DNA from: Peribacillus simplex
GTDB taxonomy: Bacteria; Bacillota; Bacilli; Bacillales; DSM-1321
Assembly: GCF_001578185.1 (NCBI RefSeq)
Contig: NZ_CP011008.1
Location: 3,376,001-3,440,000 of the forward strand
Direction: 5' to 3'
Length of the DNA stretch: 64,000 nt
Shown: positions 45,190 to 54,787 of the stretch, one piece after another
Numbering within the stretch: position 1 is the first letter of the stretch
Layout: every line of letters begins with the position of its first letter
Translations under genes and position numbers: made by a program
The notes under the pieces: model-generated
The model's input: only the letters and a program-made list of their open reading frames with translations
Database searches by the model: none
What the model was told of the DNA's origin: nothing

Positions 45190-45981
45190 CTACTTTTTGA
45201 AGAATGCTTTTTTCCCTAAAGATTCGGTAATCTTTGGAAACATGTTATACCATTTCCCAGCTAAATTCATCCAGCCAGGGAGATTGATTTCCCTCTTATT
45301 GGTCAGCATCGCTGCTACGATTTTGGTCGCGACATCTTCAGGGTTAAGCATGAATTTTTCAACATTCTTTAAATATGTCCCTGATTCATCCGCAATGTTA
45401 AAGAAATTCGTTTCTATGGGCCCAGGATTGACGGTGGTCACAAAAACATGATCTTCCATTAGCTCGAGCCGAAGTGCGTTTGAATAGCCAAGAACTGCGA
45501 ACTTGGTCGAAGAATACAATGTTGATTTAGGAGTGGCAATTTTACCGGCCTGTGAAGCGATATTGATGATATGCCCCGATTTTCTCCGCTTCATATAAGG
45601 AAGAACCAGCTTTGTGCAGGCCATTAATCCAATGACGTTAACAGCAAACATTGCTTTCGTTTCATTTAATTCCGTATCCTGCGCTTCTTTAAACGTGCCG
45701 AAACCGGCATTATTGACCAATACATCCACTTCACCTATTTGTTCATGGATGTCATTGAATACCCTTGTCACCTGATCAGTATCTGCAACGTCAAGCTTAT
45801 AGGCATATGCGTCAATCCCATATTGGTTGATTAGTTCATTCTTTAGCTGTTGTAATTTATCCAGGCTTCTGGCCAAGAGGACGAGACGGCCTCCCTGCTT
45901 TGCACTTTGGATTGCAACTTCCTTGCCAATCCCTCCGGAAGCACCGGTAATAACAATAACTTTCCCTTGTAACTTATTCAA
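45190..45981 (-). CDS. yqjQ: YqjQ, short-chain dehydrogenase
   Basis: NAD(P)-dependent SDR, substrate unknown. 263 residues; I start at TTG 45981 (LNKLQGKVIVITGASGGIG) because AAGGAGG is eight bases upstream; ATG 46005 overlaps the SD. Motifs: TGASGGIG cofactor loop, VNNAG, catalytic Ser and YSSTK. It follows yqjP, coupled by a 23-base gap, and could be one operon. Confidence 0.9.
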   Translation of the reverse strand: MNKLQGKVIVITGASGGIGKEVAIQSAKQGGRLVLLARSLDKLQQLKNELINQYGIDAYAYKLDVADTDQVTRVFNDIHEQIGEVDVLVNNAGFGTFKEAQDTELNETKAMFAVNVIGLMACTKLVLPYMKRRKSGHIINIASQAGKIATPKSTLYSSTKFAVLGYSNALRLELMEDHVFVTTVNPGPIETNFFNIADESGTYLKNVEKFMLNPEDVATKIVAAMLTNKREINLPGWMNLAGKWYNMFPKITESLGKKAFFKK

Positions 45982-46004
45982 AAAAGTGAGCCTCCTTGAG
46001 AACA

Positions 46005-46973
46005 TTAAGCGATTGAATACAGAATGACCCCTGATTGGATTTCTGTTTCGACTTCACCCAAATCTTCTAAATAATCCAGCTGACCAACCGTTTCCGAAAG
46101 TGTCAGGCCCACTTCCTGAAGGTAAACTTTCGGAAAAAGCTGCTGACATACTTCAAAGACCGATAAAGGTTTATCTTGAAGCATGCTTTTCACCTGCATG
46201 GCCCGGTTATGCTGCCGCTCGAATCTATATTGAATCAAGTCAGCAACCGCATCTCCTTCCACTTCAGTTCCATGTCCGGAGTATACAGTGGATATGGAAA
46301 AATCCAATAATTTCTGAAGTGATGCATTATATTGCAGTAACGGACGAGGCCTCTTACCGCCCAGAAGTAAAGGCGGTTCCATTAAAGGATTAGGTGAAAT
46401 CTTAGCAAGCAAGTGATCACCCGCGATCATGACACCGTCACTTTCCCTGTAAAAGGATAAATGGCTTTGCGCATGCCCTGGAGTCTCGATCGCTTTCCAG
46501 CCTGGAAGACCAGGAAGCTCATCCCCCTCAGCCAAATATCCATGCAGCTTCCGTTGACTAAGGAAGCTGATTTCGTCGCGGTTATGGATCAGTTTATTTT
46601 TCAGCTCTTCTGCCACTCCAAACTTCGTGGCATAATCAAGAAAAAAACGATTATGGGTTTCAAGGAACTCATCACTGATAGTCAGCCAGCGCTGATTGTT
46701 TTTATGTCCATAAACAGGGATATCCTTTTCAAAGAAATCGAGTGCACCTGCATGATCAGGATGATGATGGGTTAAAATGATTTGTTCGATATCAGTCAGT
46801 TCCAGACCCAAATCACCAAGTCCATTAGTCAAGGCTTCCTTTGATCGTTTTGTTTTAACTCCAGTATCAATTAGCGTTAAAGCATCCCCTTTAACAACAT
46901 AAACATTTACATCGCCCACTGCAAATGGCGTGGGCAATGCAAGTTTTGCGATATCTCCATTCCAATTCGCCAT
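46005..46973 (-). CDS. yqjP: YqjP, metallo-beta-lactamase-fold hydrolase
   Basis: 322-residue binuclear zinc hydrolase with THHHPDHAGALDFF, further ligands in TPGHAQSHLSF and AGDHLL, and a C-terminal helical winged domain as in glyoxalase-II/LACTB2-like members. Substrate unknown. Start ATG 46973 with AAGGTGG upstream; GTG 46985 lies in the SD. Confidence 0.88.
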   Translation of the reverse strand: MANWNGDIAKLALPTPFAVGDVNVYVVKGDALTLIDTGVKTKRSKEALTNGLGDLGLELTDIEQIILTHHHPDHAGALDFFEKDIPVYGHKNNQRWLTISDEFLETHNRFFLDYATKFGVAEELKNKLIHNRDEISFLSQRKLHGYLAEGDELPGLPGWKAIETPGHAQSHLSFYRESDGVMIAGDHLLAKISPNPLMEPPLLLGGKRPRPLLQYNASLQKLLDFSISTVYSGHGTEVEGDAVADLIQYRFERQHNRAMQVKSMLQDKPLSVFEVCQQLFPKVYLQEVGLTLSETVGQLDYLEDLGEVETEIQSGVILYSIA

Positions 46974-47150
46974 AATCTTTTCCACCTTAGAAATTATATT
47001 TATATAAATCTTTTTATACGTTAGACAGGATTTTTAGTACACTTATCAATAAAATGTAGGTATAATTACCATTTTACATGTATTTTTAATCACTGTCATT
47101 ATTTTCACATAATTCATGTCTATTTTTTGTCGTCCATGCATATATTATCA

Positions 47151-47180
47151 TTGACAGAGTACTGATATATCCTTCATAAT
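47151..47180 (+). promoter_or_regulatory. promoter of the proI T-box leader
   Basis: TTGACA (47151-47156), 18-base spacer, CATAAT (47175-47180). Confidence 0.7.
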
Positions 47181-47186
47181 CACAAG

Positions 47187-47450
47187 TAATTAAAGACGGA
47201 TGGCTTTGATTAAGGCCAAGTAAATTTATTGATGGCGTAAAGAGAGTGAAGCTCGGAATGTGCTGAAAGGCTTCATCGCCCCCTCATTATTGAACCTACC
47301 TTATGAGCCTTCAGGAAAACCTGACGTAATTCCCGCGTTAGAGGAATCAAGTGCAGCTTTTCTGTTTATTTGTTATGGAAAAGTTGAACAAAGGTGGTAC
47401 CACGGAAGCTAGACCTTTCGTCCTTTATTGGATGAGGGGTCTTTTTGTTT
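47187..47450 (+). promoter_or_regulatory. T-box riboswitch, proline specifier
   Basis: tRNA-sensing leader. An AGTGA motif of stem I (near 47244) is followed by GAATGTGCTGAAAGGCTTC; the specifier loop TTGAACCTACC has CCT (47295-47297, proline) before A; the T-box sequence AACAAAGGTGGTACCACG lies at 47387-47404; a terminator AGACCTTTCGTCC/GGATGAGGGGTCT with T run ends it (47411-47446). Uncharged tRNA-Pro should open proI expression. Confidence 0.9.
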
Positions 47451-47493
47451 TTAAAAAAAGACCGAAAATTTAAAAGAAAAAGGAGCGAGAAAT

Positions 47494-48339
47494 ATGAAAA
47501 AAATCGCATTTATCGGGGCTGGATCAATGGCAGAAGCCATCATTTCGGGGCTGGTGACTCAACAGGTAATTGATCCAGCAAATATTTTTGTAACAAATAA
47601 ATCCAATGATGACCGGTTAAATTATTTAAAGAAAGAATACGGTGTAACTGCCACAAGATCGCTGCAGCAATTAGTACAGAATGCAAACCTTGTCGTACTG
47701 GCGGTGAAACCGAAAGATATTTTAGAAACGATGCAATCAATAAAAGAATACATTCGCGAAGAAATGCTGTTCATTTCCGTGGTGGCCGGGGTTCATACAA
47801 CAAGTTTGGAAGGAGTCGCCAACAAACAGTTCTCAATCGTCCGAGCCATGCCTAATACATCGGCAGCTGTAGGAAAATCAGCAACTGCCCTTGCGGCTAA
47901 TGGTCACACGAAAGAAGCGCAATTACAAACGGCGATTACCCTTTTTGAAACGGTAGGAACCGTAGCTGTCGTTGGCGAAGCCCAGCTAGATGCGGTAACA
48001 GGCTTATCAGGAAGCGGGCCGGCTTATATATATTACTTGGTCGAAGCATTGGAAAAATCAGCAGAAAAAATAGGTCTCGATTCCGAAACCGCGAAGCAAT
48101 TGATTCTCCAGACACTGATGGGTGCGGCCGATATGTTACAGAAATCACCTAAAACGCCTGCCGTGCTAAGAAAGGAAGTAACTTCACCAGGCGGAACGAC
48201 TGAAGCAGGTCTGAAAGCACTTCAAGCACATCAAGTGCAAGAAGCATTCATTGCCTGTGTACAAGAGGCGACTGAGCAATCGAGGCGAATGGGCAATCAA
48301 ATAAGTAAAGAACTTGCCAAGCATGTAGTTTCACAGTAA
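47494..48339 (+). CDS. proI: ProI, pyrroline-5-carboxylate reductase
   Basis: Last step of proline synthesis, NADPH reduction of pyrroline-5-carboxylate. 281 residues: Rossmann IAFIGAGSMAEAII, VRAMPNTSAAVG, and the C-terminal signature VTSPGGTTEAGLKAL. SD AAGGAG lies before the ATG. Controlled by the proline T-box immediately upstream. B. subtilis proI (yqjO) lies beside yqjP as here. Confidence 0.96.
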   Translation: MKKIAFIGAGSMAEAIISGLVTQQVIDPANIFVTNKSNDDRLNYLKKEYGVTATRSLQQLVQNANLVVLAVKPKDILETMQSIKEYIREEMLFISVVAGVHTTSLEGVANKQFSIVRAMPNTSAAVGKSATALAANGHTKEAQLQTAITLFETVGTVAVVGEAQLDAVTGLSGSGPAYIYYLVEALEKSAEKIGLDSETAKQLILQTLMGAADMLQKSPKTPAVLRKEVTSPGGTTEAGLKALQAHQVQEAFIACVQEATEQSRRMGNQISKELAKHVVSQ

Positions 48340-48359
48340 AAGGCACATGATGATTACCA

Positions 48360-48405
48360 GCTGTTGCCTTGCCACTCCCGTATAGGCATTGGCAAGGCAA
48401 CAGCC
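48360..48405 (+). terminator. terminator after proI
   Basis: GCTGTTGCCTTGCCA-loop-TGGCAAGGCAACAGC and TTTTTT. Confidence 0.95.
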
Positions 48406-48481
48406 CTTTTTTATGATCCAACTCCTGAAGGCATAGGGAAGGTCCATGTCTTTTGATTTTCCAGCCCTTCCGCAGTGCGCG

Positions 48482-48913
48482 TTACTTTATAATGAGCATA
48501 TCCGTTTCATCAAAACTCCAATCCTTCGAATACGCAACCTCCCAATAGAAACCATCGGGGTCTGAAAAATATCCGCTGTATCCTCCCCAAATAACATCTT
48601 GAGGTGATTTCTCGATCGTTCCCCCGGCCTTTTCAGCCTTGTTGATCACTTCATCCACTTCTTCTATTGATTTAGCATTATAAGCGAGCGTAAGCCCCGG
48701 GAAACCATGTTTCTTAGGCGGTGCTTTCTCATTAATGTCCTTTGCTAGCTCCTCTAAAGGATACAAAGCAAGTTTCGTTCCTGCATTATTAAAAAAAACG
48801 ATTGCTGGTTCTTCCTCTTTTATCGATGTGCGGAATCCCAACCCATCCCGATAAAACCTTAAGGATTCATTGATATCCTTAACACCTAAAGTTATAAGGT
48901 TAATTCTGTTCAT
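48482..48913 (-). CDS. VOC-family (glyoxalase-like) protein
   Basis: 143-residue VOC-fold protein, function unknown: two beta-alpha-beta modules with LGVKDINESLRFYRDGLGF and FSDPDGFYWEVAYSK. Possible metal residues include the final Glu in FYWEV. SD GGAGGA. Could be dioxygenase, glyoxalase or resistance protein. Confidence 0.8.
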   Translation of the reverse strand: MNRINLITLGVKDINESLRFYRDGLGFRTSIKEEEPAIVFFNNAGTKLALYPLEELAKDINEKAPPKKHGFPGLTLAYNAKSIEEVDEVINKAEKAGGTIEKSPQDVIWGGYSGYFSDPDGFYWEVAYSKDWSFDETDMLIIK

Positions 48914-49199
48914 ACTATTCCTCCTTTTTTCTTCTTCAAAGGGTAATTCGACGTATGAATCATTTTCCCTTTATAGTTTGATTGACCATCAAGCCACCCC
49001 ATCACAAATTCTTCTTCTTAAATCTCCTAACAAGGCTCACCATTTGCCAAAACCGGCTCCAAGAGTATTCCTTCTCGGATCGGTCCTCATGCAAATTACG
49101 TAGGAAATCCACTTTCTTTGCCGAATGAATACTTGTTTTGTCATCTGTAAAGGAATTGCCTCATACTTATCGAATTCAACAACAAAAGGGGGAATCTCG

Positions 49200-49754
49200 A
49201 TGAATACAAGTGCAGTTGCCCGGTTACTGAATGTTTCCCATAGTACGATTCAACGCTGGGTCACCCAATTGAACATGGAGGTAGAACGGAATCAGCTTGG
49301 CCACTATCAGTTTTCAGATGAAGACATTGCATTATTGAGAAAAATCCAAGATCAGCTGAACGAGGGCATCATTCTCCAAAAGGTCAGTATATCAGAGAAA
49401 AAGATTAGAAAAGCAACCGGCCAGAAACACTCCGAAACGAATAAAGAACATGATCAACTGATAGAACGAGTCGTCAGGCTTGAAAATGGACTGAAAACAA
49501 AAGCGGACGATGTTGTATCCTATCAACTTTTACAGCACAGAAGTGAAATAGAAGAAATGCACAAGCTCGTTAAAAAGCTCGAAGCTCGTATCGAAGCGTT
49601 AGAAACACCAATTGTCCAGCCATTTGATTATTTCCTCGCTGCTGAAGAAGCTGCTGCCACTAAAAAGACGAAGAAAAGGCCATTCATAAAAATGATTTTT
49701 GGAAATAACAGAAGGAATGATAGTTCATCATGGAGCACAGCCGACAGCGATTAA
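49200..49754 (+). CDS. racA: RacA, polar chromosome anchor
   Basis: Binds origin-proximal GC-rich repeats and DivIVA to hold the chromosome at the pole during axial filament formation. 184 residues, the exact B. subtilis length: N-terminal MerR-like helix-turn-helix (NTSAVARLLNVSHSTIQRWV, ERNQLGHYQFSDEDIALL), coiled coil (about 80-145), and basic C-terminal tail (KKTKKRPFIKMIFGNNRR) for DivIVA/membrane contact. Start ATG 49200; SD AAAAGGGGG. In B. subtilis racA is elsewhere in the chromosome. Confidence 0.88.
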   Translation: MNTSAVARLLNVSHSTIQRWVTQLNMEVERNQLGHYQFSDEDIALLRKIQDQLNEGIILQKVSISEKKIRKATGQKHSETNKEHDQLIERVVRLENGLKTKADDVVSYQLLQHRSEIEEMHKLVKKLEARIEALETPIVQPFDYFLAAEEAAATKKTKKRPFIKMIFGNNRRNDSSSWSTADSD

Positions 49755-49876
49755 CATCGATTATATTCAAGATCGTTAATGAGCACCCCACCATAACCAT
49801 TTTTCCTAGGCTCAAGTACTTCTTCGACATTCGTGCAGTAAATAGAGACCTGATCTGATTAATTAACCCAAAAATA

Positions 49877-49921
49877 AAAAGGCCAGGACCCAAGATTTAT
49901 CTCACCTGGGTCGGGCCTTTT
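49877..49921. terminator. bidirectional terminator between racA and the ABC operon
   Basis: AAAAGGCC-agg-ACCCA ... TGGGT-C-GGGCCTTTT, a long interrupted hairpin serving convergent genes. Confidence 0.85.
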
Positions 49922-49928
49922 CATCATC

Positions 49929-50723
49929 TTAAATCAACACTGCACGGTCATTGAGCATTTTTTCGCCTTTGATGCGCTGGAATTCGTTAAGCAGTTTTTC
50001 AACGGTTAGCTTCTGCTTTTCAGCGCCTCTAGCTTCAAAAATGATCTGTCCCTTATCCATCATGATCAAGGAATTTCCAAGATCGATGGCCTGCTGCATA
50101 TTATGGGTCACCATCAACGTCGTTAACTGGTTCTTTTCAACGATTTCCTTCGTCAGATTTGTCACAAGCTCTGCCCTGGAAGGATCGAGTGCTGCTGTAT
50201 GTTCATCAAGAAGCAGGATTTTAGGATCGGTGAAGGTCGCCATCAGCAATGAAAGTGCCTGGCGCTCCCCACCTGATAATAACCCCACTTTTGCAGTCAT
50301 CCGATTTTCCAAGCCTAAATGAAGGGTACCCAAACATTCTTTAAAAAGCTCTTTCCGTTTTTTTGTCACCCCGAAGCCCAAACCTCTTCTGTTGGTTCTG
50401 CCATATGCAATCGCCATATTTTCTTCAATCGTCATATGTGGTGCCGTCCCCAGCATCGGATCCTGAAAAACGCGGCCAATCATTTTAGCACGGGCATGTT
50501 CCTCAATGGCCGATACGTTTTCCCCATCAATGATGACTTCACCGGCATCAGGGAGAATCTTGCCGGATATCATGTTCATCAGCGTCGATTTACCTGCTCC
50601 ATTACTCCCGATGACTGTTACAAATTCGCCTTTAGTCATCTGCAGTTCAAGATTCCCAAGGGCTAGCTTTTCATCTGGTGTCCCTTCATTGAAGACCTTA
50701 TAAATCTGATTTAACTGAAGCAT
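49929..50723 (-). CDS. ABC transporter ATP-binding protein (COG1101 / TrpZ-like)
   Basis: 264 residues: Walker A VIGSNGAGKSTLMN, Q loop, signature LLSGGERQALSLLMA, Walker B ILLLDEHTAAL, and H loop MVTHNM. Energises the permease encoded upstream, overlapping it by 26 bases. Start ATG 50723 with GGGGGAGAAGG; upstream codons read through the permease gene. Confidence 0.9.
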   Translation of the reverse strand: MLQLNQIYKVFNEGTPDEKLALGNLELQMTKGEFVTVIGSNGAGKSTLMNMISGKILPDAGEVIIDGENVSAIEEHARAKMIGRVFQDPMLGTAPHMTIEENMAIAYGRTNRRGLGFGVTKKRKELFKECLGTLHLGLENRMTAKVGLLSGGERQALSLLMATFTDPKILLLDEHTAALDPSRAELVTNLTKEIVEKNQLTTLMVTHNMQQAIDLGNSLIMMDKGQIIFEARGAEKQKLTVEKLLNEFQRIKGEKMLNDRAVLI

Positions 50724-51729
50724 ATCCTTCTCCCCCTTTCGATGAAGTCCCACCATGGCGCATCTGTATTTCTTTGAGCCGCCTTTTCTTTCGGCTTTTT
50801 TCCTTTTGTTTATCGGTAATTTTCGGAATGACAAGTGCCCCGACCACAATAAGTGCCGTAATTAATTTAACATCACCTGTATCAAGGAAATCTACGCGGA
50901 GTGCCAAAGTTACGACGATTCGGTAAATGATCGCTCCTCCAATGACCGCAAGTGTCGCACGTGCAATCGTTTTTGAGCCAAATAACGCTTCGCCAATTAT
51001 AACGGATGCCAATCCGATGACGATGATTCCAATCCCCATGCCAATATCGCTAAACCCGTTATATTGGGCAACCAAGGATCCCGAGAAAGCCACAAGTGCA
51101 TTTCCGATTGCAAGTCCCAGGATTTTCATGTTTCCTGTATGGGCGGAAAAACTCTTGACCATTGCTTCATTATCACCCGTCGCACGTAAAGCAAGACCGA
51201 TTTCCGTTTTTAAAAAAGCTGACATTCCAGCTTGAATGATTAAAGCCACAATCAACATAACAATTAGTATGGCCCACGTTTTGGGCAGGCTATCACCGAG
51301 GCCCACGATCGTTAAAAGACCATTCAACACATTGTCCACCCCTGTGCCAGCCCAGGCATCCTGAATATTCGTGATGATGGTTGTTTGGGAAAGCAACGGA
51401 ATGTTGGATGCACCCATGATCCTTAGGTTGATGGAGTAAAGCCCGATCATCATTAAGATACCTGCAAGGAGTGGATTGATTTTCCCTTTCGTATGAAGGA
51501 AACCCGTCATTGTGCCAGCAATGAACCCGGCAACCATTGCACTCAACGTGGCTATGATCGGCGAGAAACCGTTAACGATCATAATGGCGGCAACAGAGGC
51601 CCCTGTCACAAAACTGCCTTCCACTGTCATATCCGGGAAGTCGAGAATCCTGAATGTTAAATAGACACCGAGTGCCATGATCGCATAAATCATTCCCGAC
51701 TCAAAAGAGTTGAATAAGGCTGAGAACAT
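50698..51729 (-). CDS. ABC transporter permease (COG4120 / TrpY-like)
   Basis: 343 residues with eight to ten membrane helices of the branched-chain/ribose permease superfamily (GLALRATGDNEAMVKSFSA motif) and a basic tail ending GGTSSKGGEGYASVKSDL. Pairs with the ATPase and lipoprotein beside it. Confidence 0.9.
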   Translation of the reverse strand: MFSALFNSFESGMIYAIMALGVYLTFRILDFPDMTVEGSFVTGASVAAIMIVNGFSPIIATLSAMVAGFIAGTMTGFLHTKGKINPLLAGILMMIGLYSINLRIMGASNIPLLSQTTIITNIQDAWAGTGVDNVLNGLLTIVGLGDSLPKTWAILIVMLIVALIIQAGMSAFLKTEIGLALRATGDNEAMVKSFSAHTGNMKILGLAIGNALVAFSGSLVAQYNGFSDIGMGIGIIVIGLASVIIGEALFGSKTIARATLAVIGGAIIYRIVVTLALRVDFLDTGDVKLITALIVVGALVIPKITDKQKEKSRKKRRLKEIQMRHGGTSSKGGEGYASVKSDL

Positions 51730-51761
51730 ATTTTTCTTCCTTCCCCGAACAAAAGCAGAGT

Positions 51762-52757
51762 TTATTTTACAAACTCAGCATCTGCTTTCCATTCTTCTTT
51801 TATTTCAACACCCATATCTTTTGCTGCCTTTTCATTGATGACCAATTTTAGTTTTTGTGGATATTGAACCGGGATATCTCCGGGTTTTTTGCCATCCTTC
51901 AGGATTTCAACCGCTTTTTGCCCCGCTTCATAACCAATATCATAGTAACTGAAGCCATAGGCTGCAAAACCACCCGCATTCACGGAATCGAGCTCGCCAA
52001 CAAACAAAGGGATATCTTTATCATCTGCCACAGAAATGACCGATTCCAGTGCCGAAACAACTGTATTATCAGTAAAGATATAGAAAGCATCCGCTTTTCC
52101 GATTAATGATTCCGCTGCCTGTTTAACATCTGCAGAAGTTGAGACAGATGCCTCCACAACTTTCAATCCCGCTTTTTTCGCTTCCGCTTTCACATTTTTT
52201 ATTTGGACGACGGAATTTTGCTCCCCTGTATTATAAACGGTTCCAATTGTCTTGGCGCCAAGTTCATCCGCTAGGAATTTCATTGACTTGGCAATTGCTT
52301 CAGGATGGGAATCCGTCGTACCCGTCACATTTCCGCCTGGCTTATCCAAAGATGTAACAAGCTCCGCCGCAACAGGATCGGTAACCGATGTAAAAACGAT
52401 TGGAATATCCTTGGTCGCATTTAAAGCGCTTAGGGCACTAGGAGTGGAATTCGCAAAAATCAAATCCACTTTATCCCCAACAAAATTATTGGCGATCGTT
52501 TGACTGTTATTTTGGTCACCCTGTGCAATTTGAAGATCATATTTGGCATTGATGTCGCTATCCTTCAATGCCGCCTGGAATCCTTTATATGCCTGATCCA
52601 AGGAATCATGCTGTACGAATTGTGATACCCCAATGTTGAAGGTATCCTTTCCGCCTTCATCCTTTGCCGCATCTTTTTCCTTGTCATTTCCACACCCAGC
52701 CAATAATAACCCTGCGACCAATGTCATAGCTGCAGTTGAATATAATTTCTTTTTCAT
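51762..52757 (-). CDS. ABC transporter substrate-binding lipoprotein (COG2984 / TrpX-like)
   Basis: 331 residues. Lipoprotein signal with lipobox LLAGC (Cys22), then a periplasmic-binding fold (FNIGVSQFVQHDSLDQAYKGF, IPIVFTSVTDPVAAELV, GTTDSHPEAIAKS). The family includes TrpX of streptococci, proposed to bind tryptophan or tyrosine; the ligand here is unproven. First gene of the operon; no T-box or TRAP site was seen upstream. Confidence 0.9.
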   Translation of the reverse strand: MKKKLYSTAAMTLVAGLLLAGCGNDKEKDAAKDEGGKDTFNIGVSQFVQHDSLDQAYKGFQAALKDSDINAKYDLQIAQGDQNNSQTIANNFVGDKVDLIFANSTPSALSALNATKDIPIVFTSVTDPVAAELVTSLDKPGGNVTGTTDSHPEAIAKSMKFLADELGAKTIGTVYNTGEQNSVVQIKNVKAEAKKAGLKVVEASVSTSADVKQAAESLIGKADAFYIFTDNTVVSALESVISVADDKDIPLFVGELDSVNAGGFAAYGFSYYDIGYEAGQKAVEILKDGKKPGDIPVQYPQKLKLVINEKAAKDMGVEIKEEWKADAEFVK

Positions 52758-52910
52758 ATTTTCCCCCGCCTTTTTTCTTATTTAAGACTATGTCTTTCTA
52801 ACGAAGCCAGCATTTTCGCTTTTATGTCCTAAATTATAATCGTTTAGTCCCAATTATCCAATATATATTTTAACTTTTTAGAATTTTTCGAGTTTTTAAT
52901 GTTAAACATC

Positions 52911-52953
52911 AAAAAAAGCTGCTGTGAAAGGTATGATAACTTTCACAGCAGCT
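52911..52953 (-). terminator. terminator after the yisP-like gene
   Basis: AGCTGCTGTGAAAG-loop-CTTTCACAGCAGCT (52917-52953) with minus-strand T run. Confidence 0.9.
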
Positions 52954-52963
52954 TAATGGAATA

Positions 52964-53782
52964 TCAGTGTTCGACTACTTGATTAACAATTTCGGTAACT
53001 GTAGCACGATCAATTTTTTCTTTGCCTTCTTTTAAGGCCTTCAATGTGGCTTTTGCCAATTCCAAAGGTATTTTACAGAATTGGATGATCTCTTTCGTTT
53101 CAATTTCCCCAATGTACGAATCGGCTAATGTAAGATTATGTTCCGTATGGGCAAGCATCTCATCGAAACCCCAGCCATCCGGATAAAAGTTCACACCACG
53201 TTCTGCATCCTCCTCACGGTTACGCAGGATATTGACCGTTTGGAGTCCACGGCCAAATGCGATGGCAAGTTCACGGTCCGTTTCCGTTCCATCGTACCAG
53301 TTCCACATATCGGACAGCATGACGCCAACTAAACCCGCAACATAATATGTGTAATCATCGAGCTCTTCTTCATTATGAATTTGCCAGTCCTTAGTAACCC
53401 ATTTTGCCATGCCTTCGGCCATTTCCTTTGTCGATTCCAAGACTTTGGCTTTTGCACCGGGAGGACAAAATTGAATCCAGTCCGAAAGAAGCAGGGTCAC
53501 TTCGGGCAGAAAATCCTTATATGGTTCAAATAACGATTGAAGTTCTTCTTCCCTATGATCCGCCCCAAGCAGCTCGCTTAGAGCATGTAACAGGGTGACC
53601 TTAGTATCTGCAGGCAGATCTGGGTGGTCTTCGATCTCATCGATGGCGCGCATGCAAAGGTATGCAGCTCCAATTGCCTCCTGTAATCCCTTTGGAAGAT
53701 AGCTGATTGGAATGAAAAAAGTCCGGCTTGTTTTTAAGAGAAAATCCATTGCTTTAGTATGTAGGTTACTTTGGTCAGTCAT
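52964..53782 (-). CDS. yisP: YisP-like squalene/phytoene synthase family protein
   Basis: 272-residue trans-isoprenyl synthase fold (SRTFFIPISYLP, ARAxDEIED-type MRAIDEIEDHPD). The second aspartate motif, normally ILRDxxED, reads ILRNREEDAERG: its first Asp is Asn. B. subtilis YisP is reported to act as a farnesyl-diphosphate phosphatase rather than a synthase and affects biofilm and membrane microdomains. That, or another head-group-removing role, may apply here. Start ATG 53782, SD AAAGGAG. No carotenoid genes nearby. Confidence 0.8.
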   Translation of the reverse strand: MTDQSNLHTKAMDFLLKTSRTFFIPISYLPKGLQEAIGAAYLCMRAIDEIEDHPDLPADTKVTLLHALSELLGADHREEELQSLFEPYKDFLPEVTLLLSDWIQFCPPGAKAKVLESTKEMAEGMAKWVTKDWQIHNEEELDDYTYYVAGLVGVMLSDMWNWYDGTETDRELAIAFGRGLQTVNILRNREEDAERGVNFYPDGWGFDEMLAHTEHNLTLADSYIGEIETKEIIQFCKIPLELAKATLKALKEGKEKIDRATVTEIVNQVVEH

Positions 53783-53860
53783 ATTTACACTCCTTTGAAT
53801 ATCCAATGAACAATTGATTAATTATATCAAACATTCTCTTTGATTTCAGCTACCCTATTC

Positions 53861-54787
53861 CTATGAATATAAAGGAACTTTAATGGCCATTAGATCTTCA
53901 GCCATGATCGTGTTTGCGAAGATAGCTTCGCTTTCCTTCCTTAACCTCTCCGAATCCTCTGGAGTATACCGTGAGCTGATATGGGTAAGGATTAGATGCT
54001 TAGCTCCCGCTTTCAAAGCCGTTTCTGCAGCCTGAACGGTGGTCGAATGATAATAGGCGGATGCCATTTCAGATTCTTCTGCTGAAAATGTAGCTTCATG
54101 AACAAGGTAGTCCGCCGAATCAGCAAGAATGAGAGCATTGCTGCACACTCGCGTATCACCCAGAATCGTGATGATCCGGCCTTTTTGCGGAGCACTTAGA
54201 TAATCCTTCCCATTTATGATACGGCCGTCATCAAGACTGACCGTTTGTCCATTTTTCAATGCTTTAAAAAGCGGACCCGGCTTCACACCTTCTTGCAGCA
54301 GCCGGTCGACGAGCAAGCTTCCCTGGCGATCCTTTTCTACAATCCGGTAACCGATACTGTAAATGCCATGATCCAGCGACATGGCCGTCACTGTGAATTG
54401 TTCGTCCTCAAATGCTACGCCTTCCTCTATTTCAATAATTTCCAATGGATATTTTAAATGAGTGCCACTCACCTGTAAGCTCGTCTTAATAAATGCATCA
54501 ATGCCATGTGGACCATATACGGTCAATTTATCCACTCCGCCCTGAAAAGATCTGCTGCTTAAAAACCCAGGGAGTCCGAAGATGTGATCACCATGCAAAT
54601 GGGTGATGAAAATTTTTTCAATCTTTCGCGGTTTGACTGCCGTTTGTAAAATTTGATGCTGTGTTGCTTCACCACAATCGAATAACCAAACCGTCCCGCG
54701 CTCTTCCAATAATTGAAGGGCGATTGATGTCACATTACGCGCTTTAGCCGGAACGCCAGCGCCTGTACCTAAAAAAACAAAATCCAC
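53861..54787 (-). CDS. rnz: Ribonuclease Z
   Basis: Endonuclease that removes the 3' trailer of CCA-less tRNA precursors. 308 residues of the beta-lactamase fold: [15 protein letters not shown], zinc motif [28 protein letters not shown], and exosite region. Starts at GTG 54787 with GGAGGT well placed. Divergent from zwf, as in B. subtilis (yqjK). Confidence 0.95.
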   Translation of the reverse strand: MDFVFLGTGAGVPAKARNVTSIALQLLEERGTVWLFDCGEATQHQILQTAVKPRKIEKIFITHLHGDHIFGLPGFLSSRSFQGGVDKLTVYGPHGIDAFIKTSLQVSGTHLKYPLEIIEIEEGVAFEDEQFTVTAMSLDHGIYSIGYRIVEKDRQGSLLVDRLLQEGVKPGPLFKALKNGQTVSLDDGRIINGKDYLSAPQKGRIITILGDTRVCSNALILADSADYLVHEATFSAEESEMASAYYHSTTVQAAETALKAGAKHLILTHISSRYTPEDSERLRKESEAIFANTIMAEDLMAIKVPLYS

